The notes: a model not told the origin generated them from the sequence alone. Positions 35,817 to 45,293 are shown, numbered from the stretch's first letter. The stretch is 64,000 bases of DNA from Streptomyces sp. WMMC500 (GCF_027497195.1 NZ_CP114905.1:8550342-8614341), one strand, 5' to 3'. Numbers and translations: made by a program.

Positions 35817-35988
35817 GAGTCTCCCCCACCCCTGACCTGACGCAGCTCTCCCCGTCCCCCGGTAGCGGATCGTAGGGCGCCGGTCCACACGGTGTCAGCA
35901 CGCGTCTGTACGGATCGGGCAACACCGAGCGAACGAGACAACGTGCCCGGGGCCGCGTGCCCGGGACTGCGCGCTCCAGAAGGTGCGT

Positions 35989-37077
35989 TCAGCAGGGCAC
36001 GGCCTCCAACGCGGCGAACGGCGGGGGGAGCGGGGTGAGCGCGGCGGGGGCGAAGCCGGCGCGCGTGCAGAGGTGTTCGAGCTCGGCGCGGGTACGGACG
36101 CGCCCGCCGGTGTTGACGAGCATGTTCAGGTCGGACAGGTACGCGCCGGGCGGGACGGTGCCGTTCACGGTCGGCGGGAGGACGGGCTCGACGATCAGCA
36201 GACGGCCGTCGCCGGGCATGACCCGGCGGCACTGCTCCAGGATCGTCACGCAGCGGTCGTCCTCCCAGTCGATGACGACGCTCTTGAGCAGGTAGAGGTC
36301 GCCGCCGGAGGGGACGCCGGCGAAGAAGTCGCCGGCGTGGACGGTGCAGCGGTCGGCCACGTGCTCGCGGGCGAGCGTGGCGGGGGCCTCGGCGACGCCC
36401 TCGGCCGTGTCGAAGAGCATGCCCTGCACCGCGGCGTGCCCGCGCAGGATCGCGGCGAGCAGCGTGCCGTCGCCGCCGCCCACGTCCACGACCGACTTGA
36501 AGCGGCCGAAGTCGTAGGCCGCGGCCAGCCCCGCCGCGGCGACGCTCGTGCCCTGGCTCATCGCCGCGTTGAATTCCGCGGACTTCTCCGGGTTCTGCCT
36601 CAAGTAGGTGAAAGAGTCCACCCCGAAGGCGGCCTCGAACGACGGGGCGCCGCTCCGCACGCTGTCCGACAGGTGTTCCCAGCCGCTGAGCACCACGGGG
36701 TCGGTGAACATCCGCACGAAGGCGGCCATGGAGGCGGTGCCGGACGGCGACCCGGCCCCGCCGTCGCACAGCAGGGCGCCGGCCGGGGCGAGCGCGAAGT
36801 GGTCGGGGGCGGTCTCGGTGAGAAGCTGCAACGAGGCCATGGCGCGCAGCAGTCGGAGCGTGGCCCGGGGGTCGGTGCCGAGGTCCGCGGCGACGTCGGC
36901 CGCCGCCCGGGCCCCGTCGCCTGCGCCGGCCGCCGCGCGGCCGCCGTCGCCGCGGCCGAAGCGGTCCAACACGCCCAGCCGCAGGGCCGTCCCCACCACC
37001 CGCGCGGCCAACTGACCGAAGACCAGCCTGGTCAGGTGGCCCCGGGCAGCGTCGATCTCCTCCTGGCTCGCGGTCAC
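35989..37077 (-). CDS. SAM-dependent O-methyltransferase (small-molecule type)
   Basis: 362 residues of the actinomycete O-methyltransferase family used on polyketides and aromatic compounds. An N-terminal winged-helix dimerisation domain covers about residues 10-110. The Rossmann domain has motif I VVDVGGGDGTLLA, followed by DWEDDRC and IVEPVLPP. I chose GTG 37077 because GGAGGAG lies six bases upstream; GTG 37104 would add nine residues without a good site. It is divergent from the domesticated transposase and probably methylates the product of this locus. Confidence 0.9.
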   Translation of the reverse strand: MTASQEEIDAARGHLTRLVFGQLAARVVGTALRLGVLDRFGRGDGGRAAAGAGDGARAAADVAADLGTDPRATLRLLRAMASLQLLTETAPDHFALAPAGALLCDGGAGSPSGTASMAAFVRMFTDPVVLSGWEHLSDSVRSGAPSFEAAFGVDSFTYLRQNPEKSAEFNAAMSQGTSVAAAGLAAAYDFGRFKSVVDVGGGDGTLLAAILRGHAAVQGMLFDTAEGVAEAPATLAREHVADRCTVHAGDFFAGVPSGGDLYLLKSVVIDWEDDRCVTILEQCRRVMPGDGRLLIVEPVLPPTVNGTVPPGAYLSDLNMLVNTGGRVRTRAELEHLCTRAGFAPAALTPLPPPFAALEAVPC

Positions 37078-37175
37078 CGTGGTCTCCTCCGTCTTCGGCG
37101 TCACCGGACGTTTCTCATTGTCACCCGGGCACCGGTAATCCGCTTAGTACATACACGTTGACAATAATCTGCTCA

Positions 37176-37205
37176 TTGACGATCAAACCGCAAGGAAACT
37201 ATAAA
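37176..37205 (+). promoter_or_regulatory. Sigma-70-like promoter of the transposase-derived gene
   Basis: TTGACG (37176-37181), 18-bp spacer, TATAAA (37200-37205). It lies in an AT-rich patch upstream of the start at 37290. A second -35-like TTGACA is at 37158-37163. Confidence 0.55.
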
Positions 37206-37289
37206 TTGTTCGGCCTCGGGGTCACCTCCTGGGCACTGCCTGCTGAGCCGGTTTTCATCGTGCCGAGAGTGACGAGGAGTGTGCCCGAA

Positions 37290-38531
37290 ATGAGTGAACT
37301 GGGAAATCCGCAACCCGCTAGACGATTAACCGCCGATACGGCTCTTCCGGGTGATCTTCCGCTCGACCTGCTGCACTCTCTATTCGAGTCCTTACCCCGC
37401 GCCGATCAGCGGCGCACCGGCGTCGATTACGTCCTCGGCCTCCTGCACACACCCGGGCGGAAGTCGGCGCGTAACATCGCGACCCTCCTCGGCGGCCGGG
37501 GAGGGGATCAGAGCCTGCACCACTTCATCAACCAGTCGACCTGGGACTGGCGGCCGGTGCGCCGGGCGCTCGCGGCGCACCTGCTGTCGCGCGTCTCCGT
37601 GGCGGCGTGGGTGGTGCGCAGGACGCTGATCCAGAAGGTCGGTGAGCACTCGGTCGGGGTCCACCGCACCTTCGTCCCGGCTGTGGGGCGCGTGCTCAAC
37701 GCCCAGCAGGCCGTCGGCGTGTGGGCCGCCTGCCGGGAGGGGAGCGGCCCCGTCGACTGGGAGCTGCGGCTCCCCCGCGGCTGGCTCGACGACGACCTGC
37801 GCCGCAGACGGGCGTCGATACCCGACAGCGCGGTGCCCGAGACGTACGCGGAGCAGGTCGCCCGGCAGTGCCACGCGGTCGTAGAGGCGTCGGGCCTGCA
37901 CGACCGCCCGGTCGTGCTGGACGCACGGGAGATGAACCTGGGCACGGTCTTCCGCCGGCTCGTCCGTGCGGGCATCCCCGTGCTGGCACGCGTCGACGGG
38001 TCCGTGCCGCTGGTGATCGCGGACCCGGCGCTGACCGGGCACCGCAGCGCGCCCCGCATGACCGCGCGCGAGGCCGTCCGGGCGGCCAAGGGGACGGGAA
38101 GCCCTGCCCGTTGGCGCGACCCCGGCGCGCCCGGGGGAGTACGCGCTGGGCAGTTGGCGAGCGTCGTCGTCAGGCCCGCGGACGGCGTCGGCGAATGGTC
38201 CGGGGAGCTGAGCACCCTGACCCTCATGGGCCTGATCGAGCGCGGCCGGCAGGAGGCGGAGCAGCTGTGGCTGACCGACATCCGCACCGCGCACCCCGCG
38301 TCCCTGCTCGGGCTCTGCGCGCTGCTGGAACGCGTCGAGTACGACTACGCCGCCACCGCGAAGAGCGTCGGCATCGAGGACTACGCCGGCCGGTCGTTCT
38401 GCGGCTGGCACCGCCACATGACCCTCGCGTCGGTGGCCCACGCCGTGTCCCTGCCGTCGACTGCGGTGACAGTTCCTCCTGGCCGGGTGAGCCCTGAGGA
38501 TCAGCGCGCCGTAACCGCTTGCCACACCTGA
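37290..38531 (+). CDS. Domesticated IS701-type transposase-like protein, catalytically degenerate
   Basis: 413 residues aligning end to end with IS701-family DDE transposases: KVGEHSVGVHR, GRVLNAQQAV, VVLDARE, then VEYDY and GRSFCGWHRHMTL. The canonical IDDTGFPKKG is VRRTLIQKVG here, so the first catalytic Asp pair is Arg-Arg; the second Asp and the Glu remain. No inverted repeats are seen around it. Such homologues recur in streptomycete natural-product clusters and may act as DNA-binding regulators. Two in-frame TTA codons (codon 13 at 37326, codon 35 at 37392) suggest bldA control. The ATG at 37290 has GAGGAG ten bases upstream. Confidence 0.85.
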   Translation: MSELGNPQPARRLTADTALPGDLPLDLLHSLFESLPRADQRRTGVDYVLGLLHTPGRKSARNIATLLGGRGGDQSLHHFINQSTWDWRPVRRALAAHLLSRVSVAAWVVRRTLIQKVGEHSVGVHRTFVPAVGRVLNAQQAVGVWAACREGSGPVDWELRLPRGWLDDDLRRRRASIPDSAVPETYAEQVARQCHAVVEASGLHDRPVVLDAREMNLGTVFRRLVRAGIPVLARVDGSVPLVIADPALTGHRSAPRMTAREAVRAAKGTGSPARWRDPGAPGGVRAGQLASVVVRPADGVGEWSGELSTLTLMGLIERGRQEAEQLWLTDIRTAHPASLLGLCALLERVEYDYAATAKSVGIEDYAGRSFCGWHRHMTLASVAHAVSLPSTAVTVPPGRVSPEDQRAVTACHT

Positions 38532-38634
38532 CGAAGTACGTCGGACGCGCGTTGACGCCCCGCATGCCGAGGTCAAGGGTTGGGAGCGTTTGGACCCGCG
38601 CGAGCCGCACTCTCGCAGAAGGGGGACGGGCACT

Positions 38635-39408
38635 ATGGAGGGCAGAGTCGCCCTGGTCACCGGAGCAGCCGGCGGCATCGGCGCGGCCGTCGCCGGCGAG
38701 CTCTGCCGGCGCGGCGTGACCGTGGCCGCGGTGGACTGCGACGCCGGCCGGCTGGCGCGGACGGTGGAGAAGCTGAACGCGGACGGTCTGAGCGCCGAGG
38801 CGTTCTCGGTCGACATCGCCAGCCGGACCCAGGTGGAAGCCGGGGTCGCCGCGGTGGAGGACCGCCTGGGGGAACTGGACTTCCTCGTGAACACCGCCGG
38901 CGTGTTGCGGATGGGCGAGGTCCGGGATCTGACCGACCAGGACTGGGAGACGACGTTCGCTGTGAACGCCACCGGCGTCTTCCTGATGTCGCGCGCCGTC
39001 GCGGCGCGCATGGTGCCGCGACGGCGCGGCTCGATCGTCACCGTGGCCTCGAACGCCGCCAGCACGGCGCGTACGCGCATGGCCGCCTACGCCGCATCGA
39101 AGGCCGCGGCGACGATGTTCACCAAGTGCCTGGGTCTTGAGGTCGCCCGCTACGGGATCCGCTGCAACCTGGTGGCCCCCGGGTCGACGGACACCCCCAT
39201 GCTCGTGGGCATGGGGAACGGCGGCGAGGCCGAGAAGACGAGCATCATCGACGGCATCCCGGCGGACTACAAGGTGGGCATCCCGCTGCGGAAGCTGGCC
39301 CGGCCCTCGGACGTCGCCGACGCCGTCGTCTTCCTGCTCTCCGACCGCGCGGGACACATCACCATGCAGAGCCTCACCGTCGACGGCGGCGCCACCCTGG
39401 GCGGTTAG
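38635..39408 (+). CDS. EntA/DhbA-like short-chain dehydrogenase
   Basis: 257 residues of a classical SDR: TGAAGGIG cofactor motif, NTAGV, and the catalytic S/Y/K in VASNAAS...YAASK. The C-terminus (IPLRKLARPSDVADAV, AGHITMQSLTVDGGATLGG) is that of 2,3-dihydro-2,3-dihydroxybenzoate dehydrogenases, which aromatise a cyclohexadiene diol. No isochorismate synthase or isochorismatase is in view, so the ring substrate may come from elsewhere or differ. It is the first gene of a seven-gene plus-strand operon. Confidence 0.88.
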   Translation: MEGRVALVTGAAGGIGAAVAGELCRRGVTVAAVDCDAGRLARTVEKLNADGLSAEAFSVDIASRTQVEAGVAAVEDRLGELDFLVNTAGVLRMGEVRDLTDQDWETTFAVNATGVFLMSRAVAARMVPRRRGSIVTVASNAASTARTRMAAYAASKAAATMFTKCLGLEVARYGIRCNLVAPGSTDTPMLVGMGNGGEAEKTSIIDGIPADYKVGIPLRKLARPSDVADAVVFLLSDRAGHITMQSLTVDGGATLGG

Positions 39409-39459
39409 CACATCGCGGAAGGAGCCGGTGGGGCGGGCAAGGACAGAGAGGAGCGAACG

Positions 39460-40284
39460 TTGACCGACGGACAGCCACTGCTGCAGAGCCGGGACGGCGG
39501 CGTGCTGACGCTGACGCTGAACCGGCCGCACCGCAAGAACGCGATCAACCGAGACATGTGGGCCTCGTTGGGCGAGGCCCTGACCACGGCCGCGAACGAC
39601 CCGGAGGTGCGCGCGCTGGTGCTCACCGGCGCGGGCGGCGCGTTCTGCGCCGGCCTCGACCTCACCGGCGGCGAGCCGGGCGGCCATCCGCTCGACGTCT
39701 CCGGCCGCGGGCCGGGTGCGCATCCGCTGGACGAGATACGCCGGGCCAACGAGATAGCCCTCCGGCTGCACCACCTGCCGTTCCCCGTGGTGGCGAAGGT
39801 GACGGGCGTCGCCGTCGGCGCGGGCTGGAACCTCGCGCTCGGCTGCGACCTCGTGGTCGCCACGCCCGAGTCGCGCTTCTCGCAGATCTTCGTCCGCCGC
39901 GGCATATCCGTCGACTTCGGCGGCTCCTGGCTGCTGCCGAAGCTGGTGGGCCTGCAGCAGGCGAAGCGGCTCGTGCTGCTCGGCGAGATGATCGACGCCG
40001 CGGAGGCGCACCGTCTCGGCCTGGTCACCTGGGTGGTGGCCGAGGAGGAGATCGACACCTTCGTCGGCGATCTGGGCCGCCGGCTGGCTGCCGGCCCGCC
40101 GGTCGCCATGACGCAGAGCAAGGCGCTGCTGAACGAGGGCGCGGACCGTACGCTGAGCGACGCGCTTGCGGGCGAGGCGCGCGCCCAGACGGTCAACTTC
40201 GCCACCGCAGACGCCCACGAGGGCATCGCGGCTTTCCTCGACGGGACGGATCCGGTATTCACCGGCGAGTGGGCCGTGAAATGA
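39460..40284 (+). CDS. Enoyl-CoA hydratase/isomerase family protein
   Basis: 274 residues of the crotonase fold: LNRPHRKNAIN, the oxyanion-hole segment FCAGLDL, and GVAVGAGWNLALGCDL. One family glutamate position reads Asp in RRGISVDFGGSWLLPKLVG, as in PaaG-type isomerases, so isomerisation rather than hydration is possible. The start is TTG at 39460, just after a strong AGAGGAG; no ATG or GTG fits as well. It acts on a CoA thioester, perhaps that made by the ligase in the same operon. Confidence 0.87.
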   Translation: MTDGQPLLQSRDGGVLTLTLNRPHRKNAINRDMWASLGEALTTAANDPEVRALVLTGAGGAFCAGLDLTGGEPGGHPLDVSGRGPGAHPLDEIRRANEIALRLHHLPFPVVAKVTGVAVGAGWNLALGCDLVVATPESRFSQIFVRRGISVDFGGSWLLPKLVGLQQAKRLVLLGEMIDAAEAHRLGLVTWVVAEEEIDTFVGDLGRRLAAGPPVAMTQSKALLNEGADRTLSDALAGEARAQTVNFATADAHEGIAAFLDGTDPVFTGEWAVK

Positions 40285-40363
40285 CCGGATATCGCGGCTG
40301 CCCCGTGCGCCTGTGGGTATCTTGCTGCCGCCCCACCCCACCTATTCCACCAGAGGAGTTGAG

Positions 40364-40798
40364 TTGTCGACGAAGATGACGGTCGACGAGCGCGAGGCGT
40401 TTCTCGCCGATCTGCATATCGGTGTGCTGTGCGTCGCCGACGCCGACGGACGGGGTCCGCTTCAGGTACCGATCGGATACGATTACGAGCCCGGCGGCGA
40501 CATCCGGATATCCACCAAGGTCACCAGCCGGAAGCTCCAACTTGCGCGCGCCGTGGGCCGGGTCGGATTCCTCGTGCAGAGCGAGGTGTTCCCGTATCGG
40601 TACGTATCCGTCGAGGGCCCGATCGTGGTCGACGAGCCGACGGATCCCGAGGAGCACCGGATGCGCTCGATCCGGTACCTCGGTGAGGAGATGGGCCAGA
40701 GGTACTGCGAGGCCGTCAAGCCCACCATGTCCCAGATGGTGACGCTCGGCATCCGCCCCGAGCGCTGGCGCACCTACGACGCCGGCAAGGGCATGTGA
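40364..40798 (+). CDS. PPOX-class flavin/F420-binding protein
   Basis: 144 residues of the split-barrel PPOX fold: LHIGVLCVADADGRGPLQVP, ISTKVTSRKLQLARAVGRVG and YVSVEGPIVV. The substrate is unknown. An AGAGGAG site five bases upstream selects TTG 40364 as the start; ATG 40376 would lack proper spacing. It is the third gene in the operon, with a rare start codon like the gene before it. Confidence 0.83.
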   Translation: MSTKMTVDEREAFLADLHIGVLCVADADGRGPLQVPIGYDYEPGGDIRISTKVTSRKLQLARAVGRVGFLVQSEVFPYRYVSVEGPIVVDEPTDPEEHRMRSIRYLGEEMGQRYCEAVKPTMSQMVTLGIRPERWRTYDAGKGM

Positions 40799-40888
40799 CG
40801 CACCGGCGCCGGGCGGGTCGTCGGCCGACTTGACGGATCCGTCCGGAATTCGTTGACCTGCTCACCGCCGCTGGCGACGCTGCCAGTC

Positions 40889-41449
40889 ATGACCGACACC
40901 CCGATGAAGGTTGGCTCCCTCTTCGACGTCCGCGCCGAGGTCCGGATCGCGGCGCCGCCCGACGAGGTGTACGCCACGGTGAGCGACCTCCCCCGCTGCG
41001 GCGCGTGGAGCGAGGAGTGCAACGGCGGTGAGTGGATCTCCGGCGCGCCCGCCACGGTGGGCGCCGTCTTCCGGGGAGAGAACCACCGCAGCCCCGACGT
41101 GGTCGCCTGGGCCCCGGTGGTGCGCGGCGACTGGACCACCGAGGCCGAGGTCGTCGCCGCCGTGCCCGGGCGCCGCTTCGGCTGGGCCATGCGCGACCGC
41201 GCCGGGCGGCGCCAGCAAAGCCTGTGGACGTACGAGATCGAGGCCGCTCCGCCCGACGGGGAGCAGCCGGCGGGCTCCCTTCTCGTCCACCACTTCTGGA
41301 TGGGCCGGGCGACCGAGGGAATCCGCGGCATCACCGCGGCCATGTCCGAGGCGGAGAAGAAGGAGTTCTTCTCCGCCTGGGCCGCCAAGCTCGAAACCGA
41401 GATGGCGGCGACCGTCCGGCGCCTCAAGGGCGTCATCGAGAAGGTCTGA
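40889..41449 (+). CDS. SRPBCC (START-like) protein
   Basis: 186 residues of the SRPBCC helix-grip fold: VRIAAPPDEVYATVSDLPRC at the start, WTTEAEVVAAVPGRRFGW in the middle and a long C-terminal amphipathic helix. Family members include polyketide cyclases/aromatases and ligand carriers. In this operon of ring-modifying enzymes a cyclase or chaperone role is possible, but no catalytic residue can be named. Confidence 0.83.
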   Translation: MTDTPMKVGSLFDVRAEVRIAAPPDEVYATVSDLPRCGAWSEECNGGEWISGAPATVGAVFRGENHRSPDVVAWAPVVRGDWTTEAEVVAAVPGRRFGWAMRDRAGRRQQSLWTYEIEAAPPDGEQPAGSLLVHHFWMGRATEGIRGITAAMSEAEKKEFFSAWAAKLETEMAATVRRLKGVIEKV

Positions 41450-41463
41450 GGGGTGGCGGCGAG

Positions 41464-43041
41464 ATGTTCCTGCAGCGCATAGGAAACCGCGGGCTGCGGC
41501 TGGGCACGCTCTTTGAGCGCGCGGCGGCGCGGCACCCGGCGAACCTGATGATCCTCGACCATGACCTCGACATCGCGCCGGAGCTCGGCCGCCGGGCGAC
41601 CGTGGCCGAGACGGCGGACCTGGTCGCGGACTGCGCCTCCCGGCTCCGCCGGGCCGGCATCCGCGCCGGCGAACACGTGGTGGTCCACAAGTCCGACGGC
41701 TTCGACATCATGCTGCTGGCCTGTGCCGTGAACCGGATCGGGGCGGTGCCGGTGCTGTTGTCCCCCGCGCTCGACGGCGCGACGGCCACCAAGCTGGTAC
41801 GCCGGGCCGGCCGGCCCCATCTGATCACCGACCGGGCGAAGCTGGACGCGGAGCTGCCCGCCGCCGTCTTCGAGCTGACCCGCACCGTCGTGCTGACCTC
41901 GGGCCACCACCCCGGCGCCGTACGGCTGGCGGACCTCGCCGGCGGCCCGCCCGCCCGCGCCGTCGCCGTGCCGGCGGACCGGCCGATGCTCATCACGCAC
42001 ACGTCCGGCACCACCGGCACGCCCAAGCTGGCCGTGCACACGGCGCGCAGCATGCAGGCCCGCTACCGCCCGCAGCGCGCGGCCATCGCCCCGTTCGTCC
42101 GCGGGCGCGAGACGGTGGCGATCCACGTCTCGTTCGTGCACTCGCGGCTGGTCACGGCGCTGGCCATCTCCCTGTTCGGCGGCCACCCGGTGGTCGTGCT
42201 GCGGGACGGGGAGCCGGCGCACACGGCCGATCTGTTCGCGCGGCTGCGCCCCGGCATCCTGGAGGCGCACCCCAACTCGTTCATGAGCTGGGAGCACCTG
42301 GCGGACGACCCGCGCGGGCCGCTGGCCAACGTCAAGCTCTTCAGCAGTACGTTCGACGCGATCCACCCGCGTACCGTGCACCGCCTGCTGAGGGCCTCGC
42401 GCCGTACGCGGCCGCTGTTCGGGCAGATCTACGGGCAGAGCGAGGTCGGCCCCGCCCTGATGCGCGCCTTCACCCGCAACCGCGCGGCGGACGCGGACGG
42501 CCGCTGCGTCGGCATGGGGGTTCCCGGGATGACCGGGGCCCGCGTCGTCGGCCGGGGCGGCCGGCCGCCGTCGGCGGAGAACCCCGGGTTCATCGAGGTG
42601 CGCAGCGACGGCCGGATCGTGACGTACCTGGGCGAGCAGGAGCGCTACGCGGAGCAGCTCACCGACGGCTGGTGGCGGATGGGCGACGTGGGCTACCGGA
42701 CCAGGTGGGGCTGCATCCACCTGCTCGACCGGGAGGTCGACGTCATCCCCGGCTTCGGCAGTAGCCTGGCCGCCGAGGACGTGCTGTTCTCCAGGCTCGA
42801 CGACCTGGCCGAGGTCGTCATCGTGCCCGGCGCGGACGGCTCGCCGCCCATCCCCGTGGTGTGCACCAAGAAGGACAAGCCGCTCGACCCGGATGCGTGG
42901 CGGGCCGCGGCGGAAGGGTTGCCGGCGATGGCCGACCCCGTGCGGTGGCGCCTGGAGGACCTGCCGCAGACCGCGACCCGGAAGATCAAGCGACTCGACC
43001 TCGCCAAGCTGCTGTCGGCCGCGACCGACCACCGCGAGTAG
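41464..43041 (+). CDS. AMP-dependent acyl-CoA ligase
   Basis: 525 residues of the ANL family: THTSGTTGTPK (P-loop), IYGQSEVGP, GWWRMGDVG and a terminal TRKIKRLDL with the catalytic Lys. It probably activates a carboxylic acid as an adenylate and CoA thioester for the enoyl-CoA hydratase/isomerase of the same operon. The Ser-Glu pair in GQSE and the Lys in RKIK are kept, so it should be active. The substrate is unknown. It starts 14 bp after the SRPBCC gene. Confidence 0.9.
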   Translation: MFLQRIGNRGLRLGTLFERAAARHPANLMILDHDLDIAPELGRRATVAETADLVADCASRLRRAGIRAGEHVVVHKSDGFDIMLLACAVNRIGAVPVLLSPALDGATATKLVRRAGRPHLITDRAKLDAELPAAVFELTRTVVLTSGHHPGAVRLADLAGGPPARAVAVPADRPMLITHTSGTTGTPKLAVHTARSMQARYRPQRAAIAPFVRGRETVAIHVSFVHSRLVTALAISLFGGHPVVVLRDGEPAHTADLFARLRPGILEAHPNSFMSWEHLADDPRGPLANVKLFSSTFDAIHPRTVHRLLRASRRTRPLFGQIYGQSEVGPALMRAFTRNRAADADGRCVGMGVPGMTGARVVGRGGRPPSAENPGFIEVRSDGRIVTYLGEQERYAEQLTDGWWRMGDVGYRTRWGCIHLLDREVDVIPGFGSSLAAEDVLFSRLDDLAEVVIVPGADGSPPIPVVCTKKDKPLDPDAWRAAAEGLPAMADPVRWRLEDLPQTATRKIKRLDLAKLLSAATDHRE

Positions 43042-43051
43042 GAGGCCCGGC

Positions 43052-44281
43052 ATGGCGAGGATGGTCATCGTCGGCGGCGGCATCGGCGGCCTCGCCGCCG
43101 CGCTCGCCGTCGCCGCCCGCGGGCACCGTGCGGTCGTGCTGGAGCGCGGGGAGTTCGCCGAGCTCGGCGCCGGCATCCAGCTCGCGCCGAACGGGATCCA
43201 CGCGCTCGACCGCCTGGGGCTCGGCGGGGAGGTGCGCGAGCGCGGCGTGCACATCGACGAGCTGCGGTTCATGGACGGCGTGACGGGCGAGCACGTGACG
43301 AGTCTGCCGCTGAAGGGCGCGTACCGGCGCCGGTTCGGCAACCCGTACGTCGTCGTGCACCGGGGGGAGCTGTACGGACTGCTGCTCGCGGCGTGCCGGC
43401 GCGCGGAGGGGGTCGAGCTGCGCGCCGGCAGCGCCGTCGTCTCGTACCGCCAGGACGGTGCGACCGCCGCGGTGCGGCTGAGCACCGGCGAGGAGGTCGC
43501 GGGCGACGCGGTGATCGGGGCCGACGGCATCCACTCGGCGGTCCGGCGGCAGCTCGTCGGCGACGGCGAGCCGCGCGTCTCGGGCATCACGGTGTACCGG
43601 ACGGTCATCCCGATGGAGCGGGTGCCGGTCGAGCTGCGGTGGAACGCCGTGACCTGGTGGGCCGGGCCGGGCTGCCACTTCGTGCACTACGCGATAGCGG
43701 GGGGCCGCTTTCTGAACCTCGCGCCGAGCGTCGAGAACGGCGCCACCGAGGCGTTCGCCGGTGTGCCCGCGCGCAAGGAGGAGGTGCGGTCCGCCTTCGC
43801 CTCGCTGAGCGAGGTCGCGCAGCGGCTGCTGGCGCTGGGCGAGGAGTGGAAGTCCTGGGTGCTGATCGACCGGGACCCCGTGGATGTCTGGAGCGACGGC
43901 CGGGTGGCGCTCCTCGGCGACGCGGCCCATCCGATGCTCCACTACGCCGCCCAGGGCGCCTGCCAGGCGCTGGAGGACGCGGTGCTCCTCGGCGACCTCC
44001 TCGACGCCGGCACGGAGGCCATCCCCGGGCAACTGGCGGCGTACAACGCGCGGCGCCGCGACCGCACCGCCCGCATGACGCGCCTCGCCCGGGACAGCAC
44101 CCGGCTGTGGCACCCGGCCGGCGAGGCGGCCAGGGCGCGGAACGCGATGCTGTCCGCGCTCACCGCGACGGAGCTGCACGACCGGGTGGCATGGATGCAC
44201 GGCGCACGGGAGTTCGGCGGCACCGCGCCCCCGCATGGGGCGGACGCGGCCCGCGACCTGACAGACGCAGGATCGGCGTAA
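43052..44281 (+). CDS. FAD-dependent aromatic monooxygenase
   Basis: 409 residues of the class A flavoprotein hydroxylase family (salicylate and 3-hydroxybenzoate 6-hydroxylase type). It has GGGIGGLAAALAVAARG for FAD, GADGIHSAVRR (DG motif), and GDAAHPMLHYAAQGACQALE. The WWAGPGCHFVHYAIAGG stretch lines the substrate site in relatives acting on small aromatic acids. The ATG at 43052 follows TAGGAGG. It would hydroxylate, or oxidatively decarboxylate, the aromatic intermediate. Confidence 0.92.
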   Translation: MARMVIVGGGIGGLAAALAVAARGHRAVVLERGEFAELGAGIQLAPNGIHALDRLGLGGEVRERGVHIDELRFMDGVTGEHVTSLPLKGAYRRRFGNPYVVVHRGELYGLLLAACRRAEGVELRAGSAVVSYRQDGATAAVRLSTGEEVAGDAVIGADGIHSAVRRQLVGDGEPRVSGITVYRTVIPMERVPVELRWNAVTWWAGPGCHFVHYAIAGGRFLNLAPSVENGATEAFAGVPARKEEVRSAFASLSEVAQRLLALGEEWKSWVLIDRDPVDVWSDGRVALLGDAAHPMLHYAAQGACQALEDAVLLGDLLDAGTEAIPGQLAAYNARRRDRTARMTRLARDSTRLWHPAGEAARARNAMLSALTATELHDRVAWMHGAREFGGTAPPHGADAARDLTDAGSA

Positions 44282-44294
44282 GGGCGGGACGGGC

Positions 44295-45293
44295 GTGCAG
44301 AATCGGACCATACTCGCCGCCTACGTGGAGGAGTGCGGCCCGCCCGCGGGCATCCGGGTCGGCGAGGTCCCGGAGCCGCGCCCGGGGGCCACGGACGTGC
44401 TGGTCGACGTCGAGGTCACCGCGGTCAACGCCGTGGACACCATGGTGCGCTCCGGCGCGTTCCGCACGCCCATGGACTTCCCGTTCGTCATCGGCCGGGA
44501 CCTGGTCGGCACGGTCCGGGCGGCGTCCCCCGGCGTGCCGGGCTTCCGGGCCGGCGACCGCGTGTGGTGCAACAGCCTCGGCCACGGCGGACGCCAGGGT
44601 GCCGCCGCCCAGCGGGCCGTCGTGCCGGGCGACCGGCTTTACCGGCTGCCCGCGGGCGTGGACCCCGTGGCGGCGGTGGCGGTGCTGCACCCGGCGGCCA
44701 CGGCGTATCTCGCCCTGTTCACCCACGGCAGGCTCCGCGTCGGGGAGACCGTCATCGTCGCGGGCGGCGGGGGGAACGTCGGCGGTGCCCTGATCGCGCT
44801 GGCGGCGCACGCCGGTGCCCGCGTCGTCGCGACGGCGAGCGAGCGGGACGCGGAGCGCTGCCGCGCGCTGGGGGCGGCTGAGGTGGTCGACTACCGGAGC
44901 CCGGATCTCGCGAAGGAGCTGCGCGAGGCGTGCCCGGAGGGCGCCGGCATCTACGTCGACACCTCCGGCCGCAACGACCTCGACCTCGCCGTCGGGTTGC
45001 TGGCCTGGCGCGGGCGGGTGGTCGTCCTCGCCGGGATGGGCTCGCGGCCGGTGCTGCCCGCCGGGCCGCTGTACGTCATGGACCGCTCGGTCGTCGGCTT
45101 CGCCGTCTCGCACGCGACGGCGGCGGAACTCGCCGAGGCCGCCGTCGTCATCAACCGGCTGCTGGCGACCGGCGCGCTGCGCCCGCCCGCCACGGAGACG
45201 CTGCCGCTGAGCGACACCGCCGGGGCGCACCGCCGGCTGGAGTCCGGCGGGGTGCGCGGCAAGCTGGTGCTCCGCGTGCCCGCCGCGGGCTGA
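44295..45293 (+). CDS. Quinone reductase-like MDR protein
   Basis: 332 residues of the zinc-free medium-chain reductase family. The N-terminal GroES-like domain has VNAVDTMVRSGAF and FVIGRDLVGTV; the Rossmann part has VIVAGGGGNVGGALIALA. No zinc-ligand cysteines are present, as in NADPH:quinone and enoyl reductases. The GTG start is 13 bp after the monooxygenase stop. It is the last gene of the operon and could reduce an enone or quinone formed by the preceding enzymes. Confidence 0.9.
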   Translation: MQNRTILAAYVEECGPPAGIRVGEVPEPRPGATDVLVDVEVTAVNAVDTMVRSGAFRTPMDFPFVIGRDLVGTVRAASPGVPGFRAGDRVWCNSLGHGGRQGAAAQRAVVPGDRLYRLPAGVDPVAAVAVLHPAATAYLALFTHGRLRVGETVIVAGGGGNVGGALIALAAHAGARVVATASERDAERCRALGAAEVVDYRSPDLAKELREACPEGAGIYVDTSGRNDLDLAVGLLAWRGRVVVLAGMGSRPVLPAGPLYVMDRSVVGFAVSHATAAELAEAAVVINRLLATGALRPPATETLPLSDTAGAHRRLESGGVRGKLVLRVPAAG

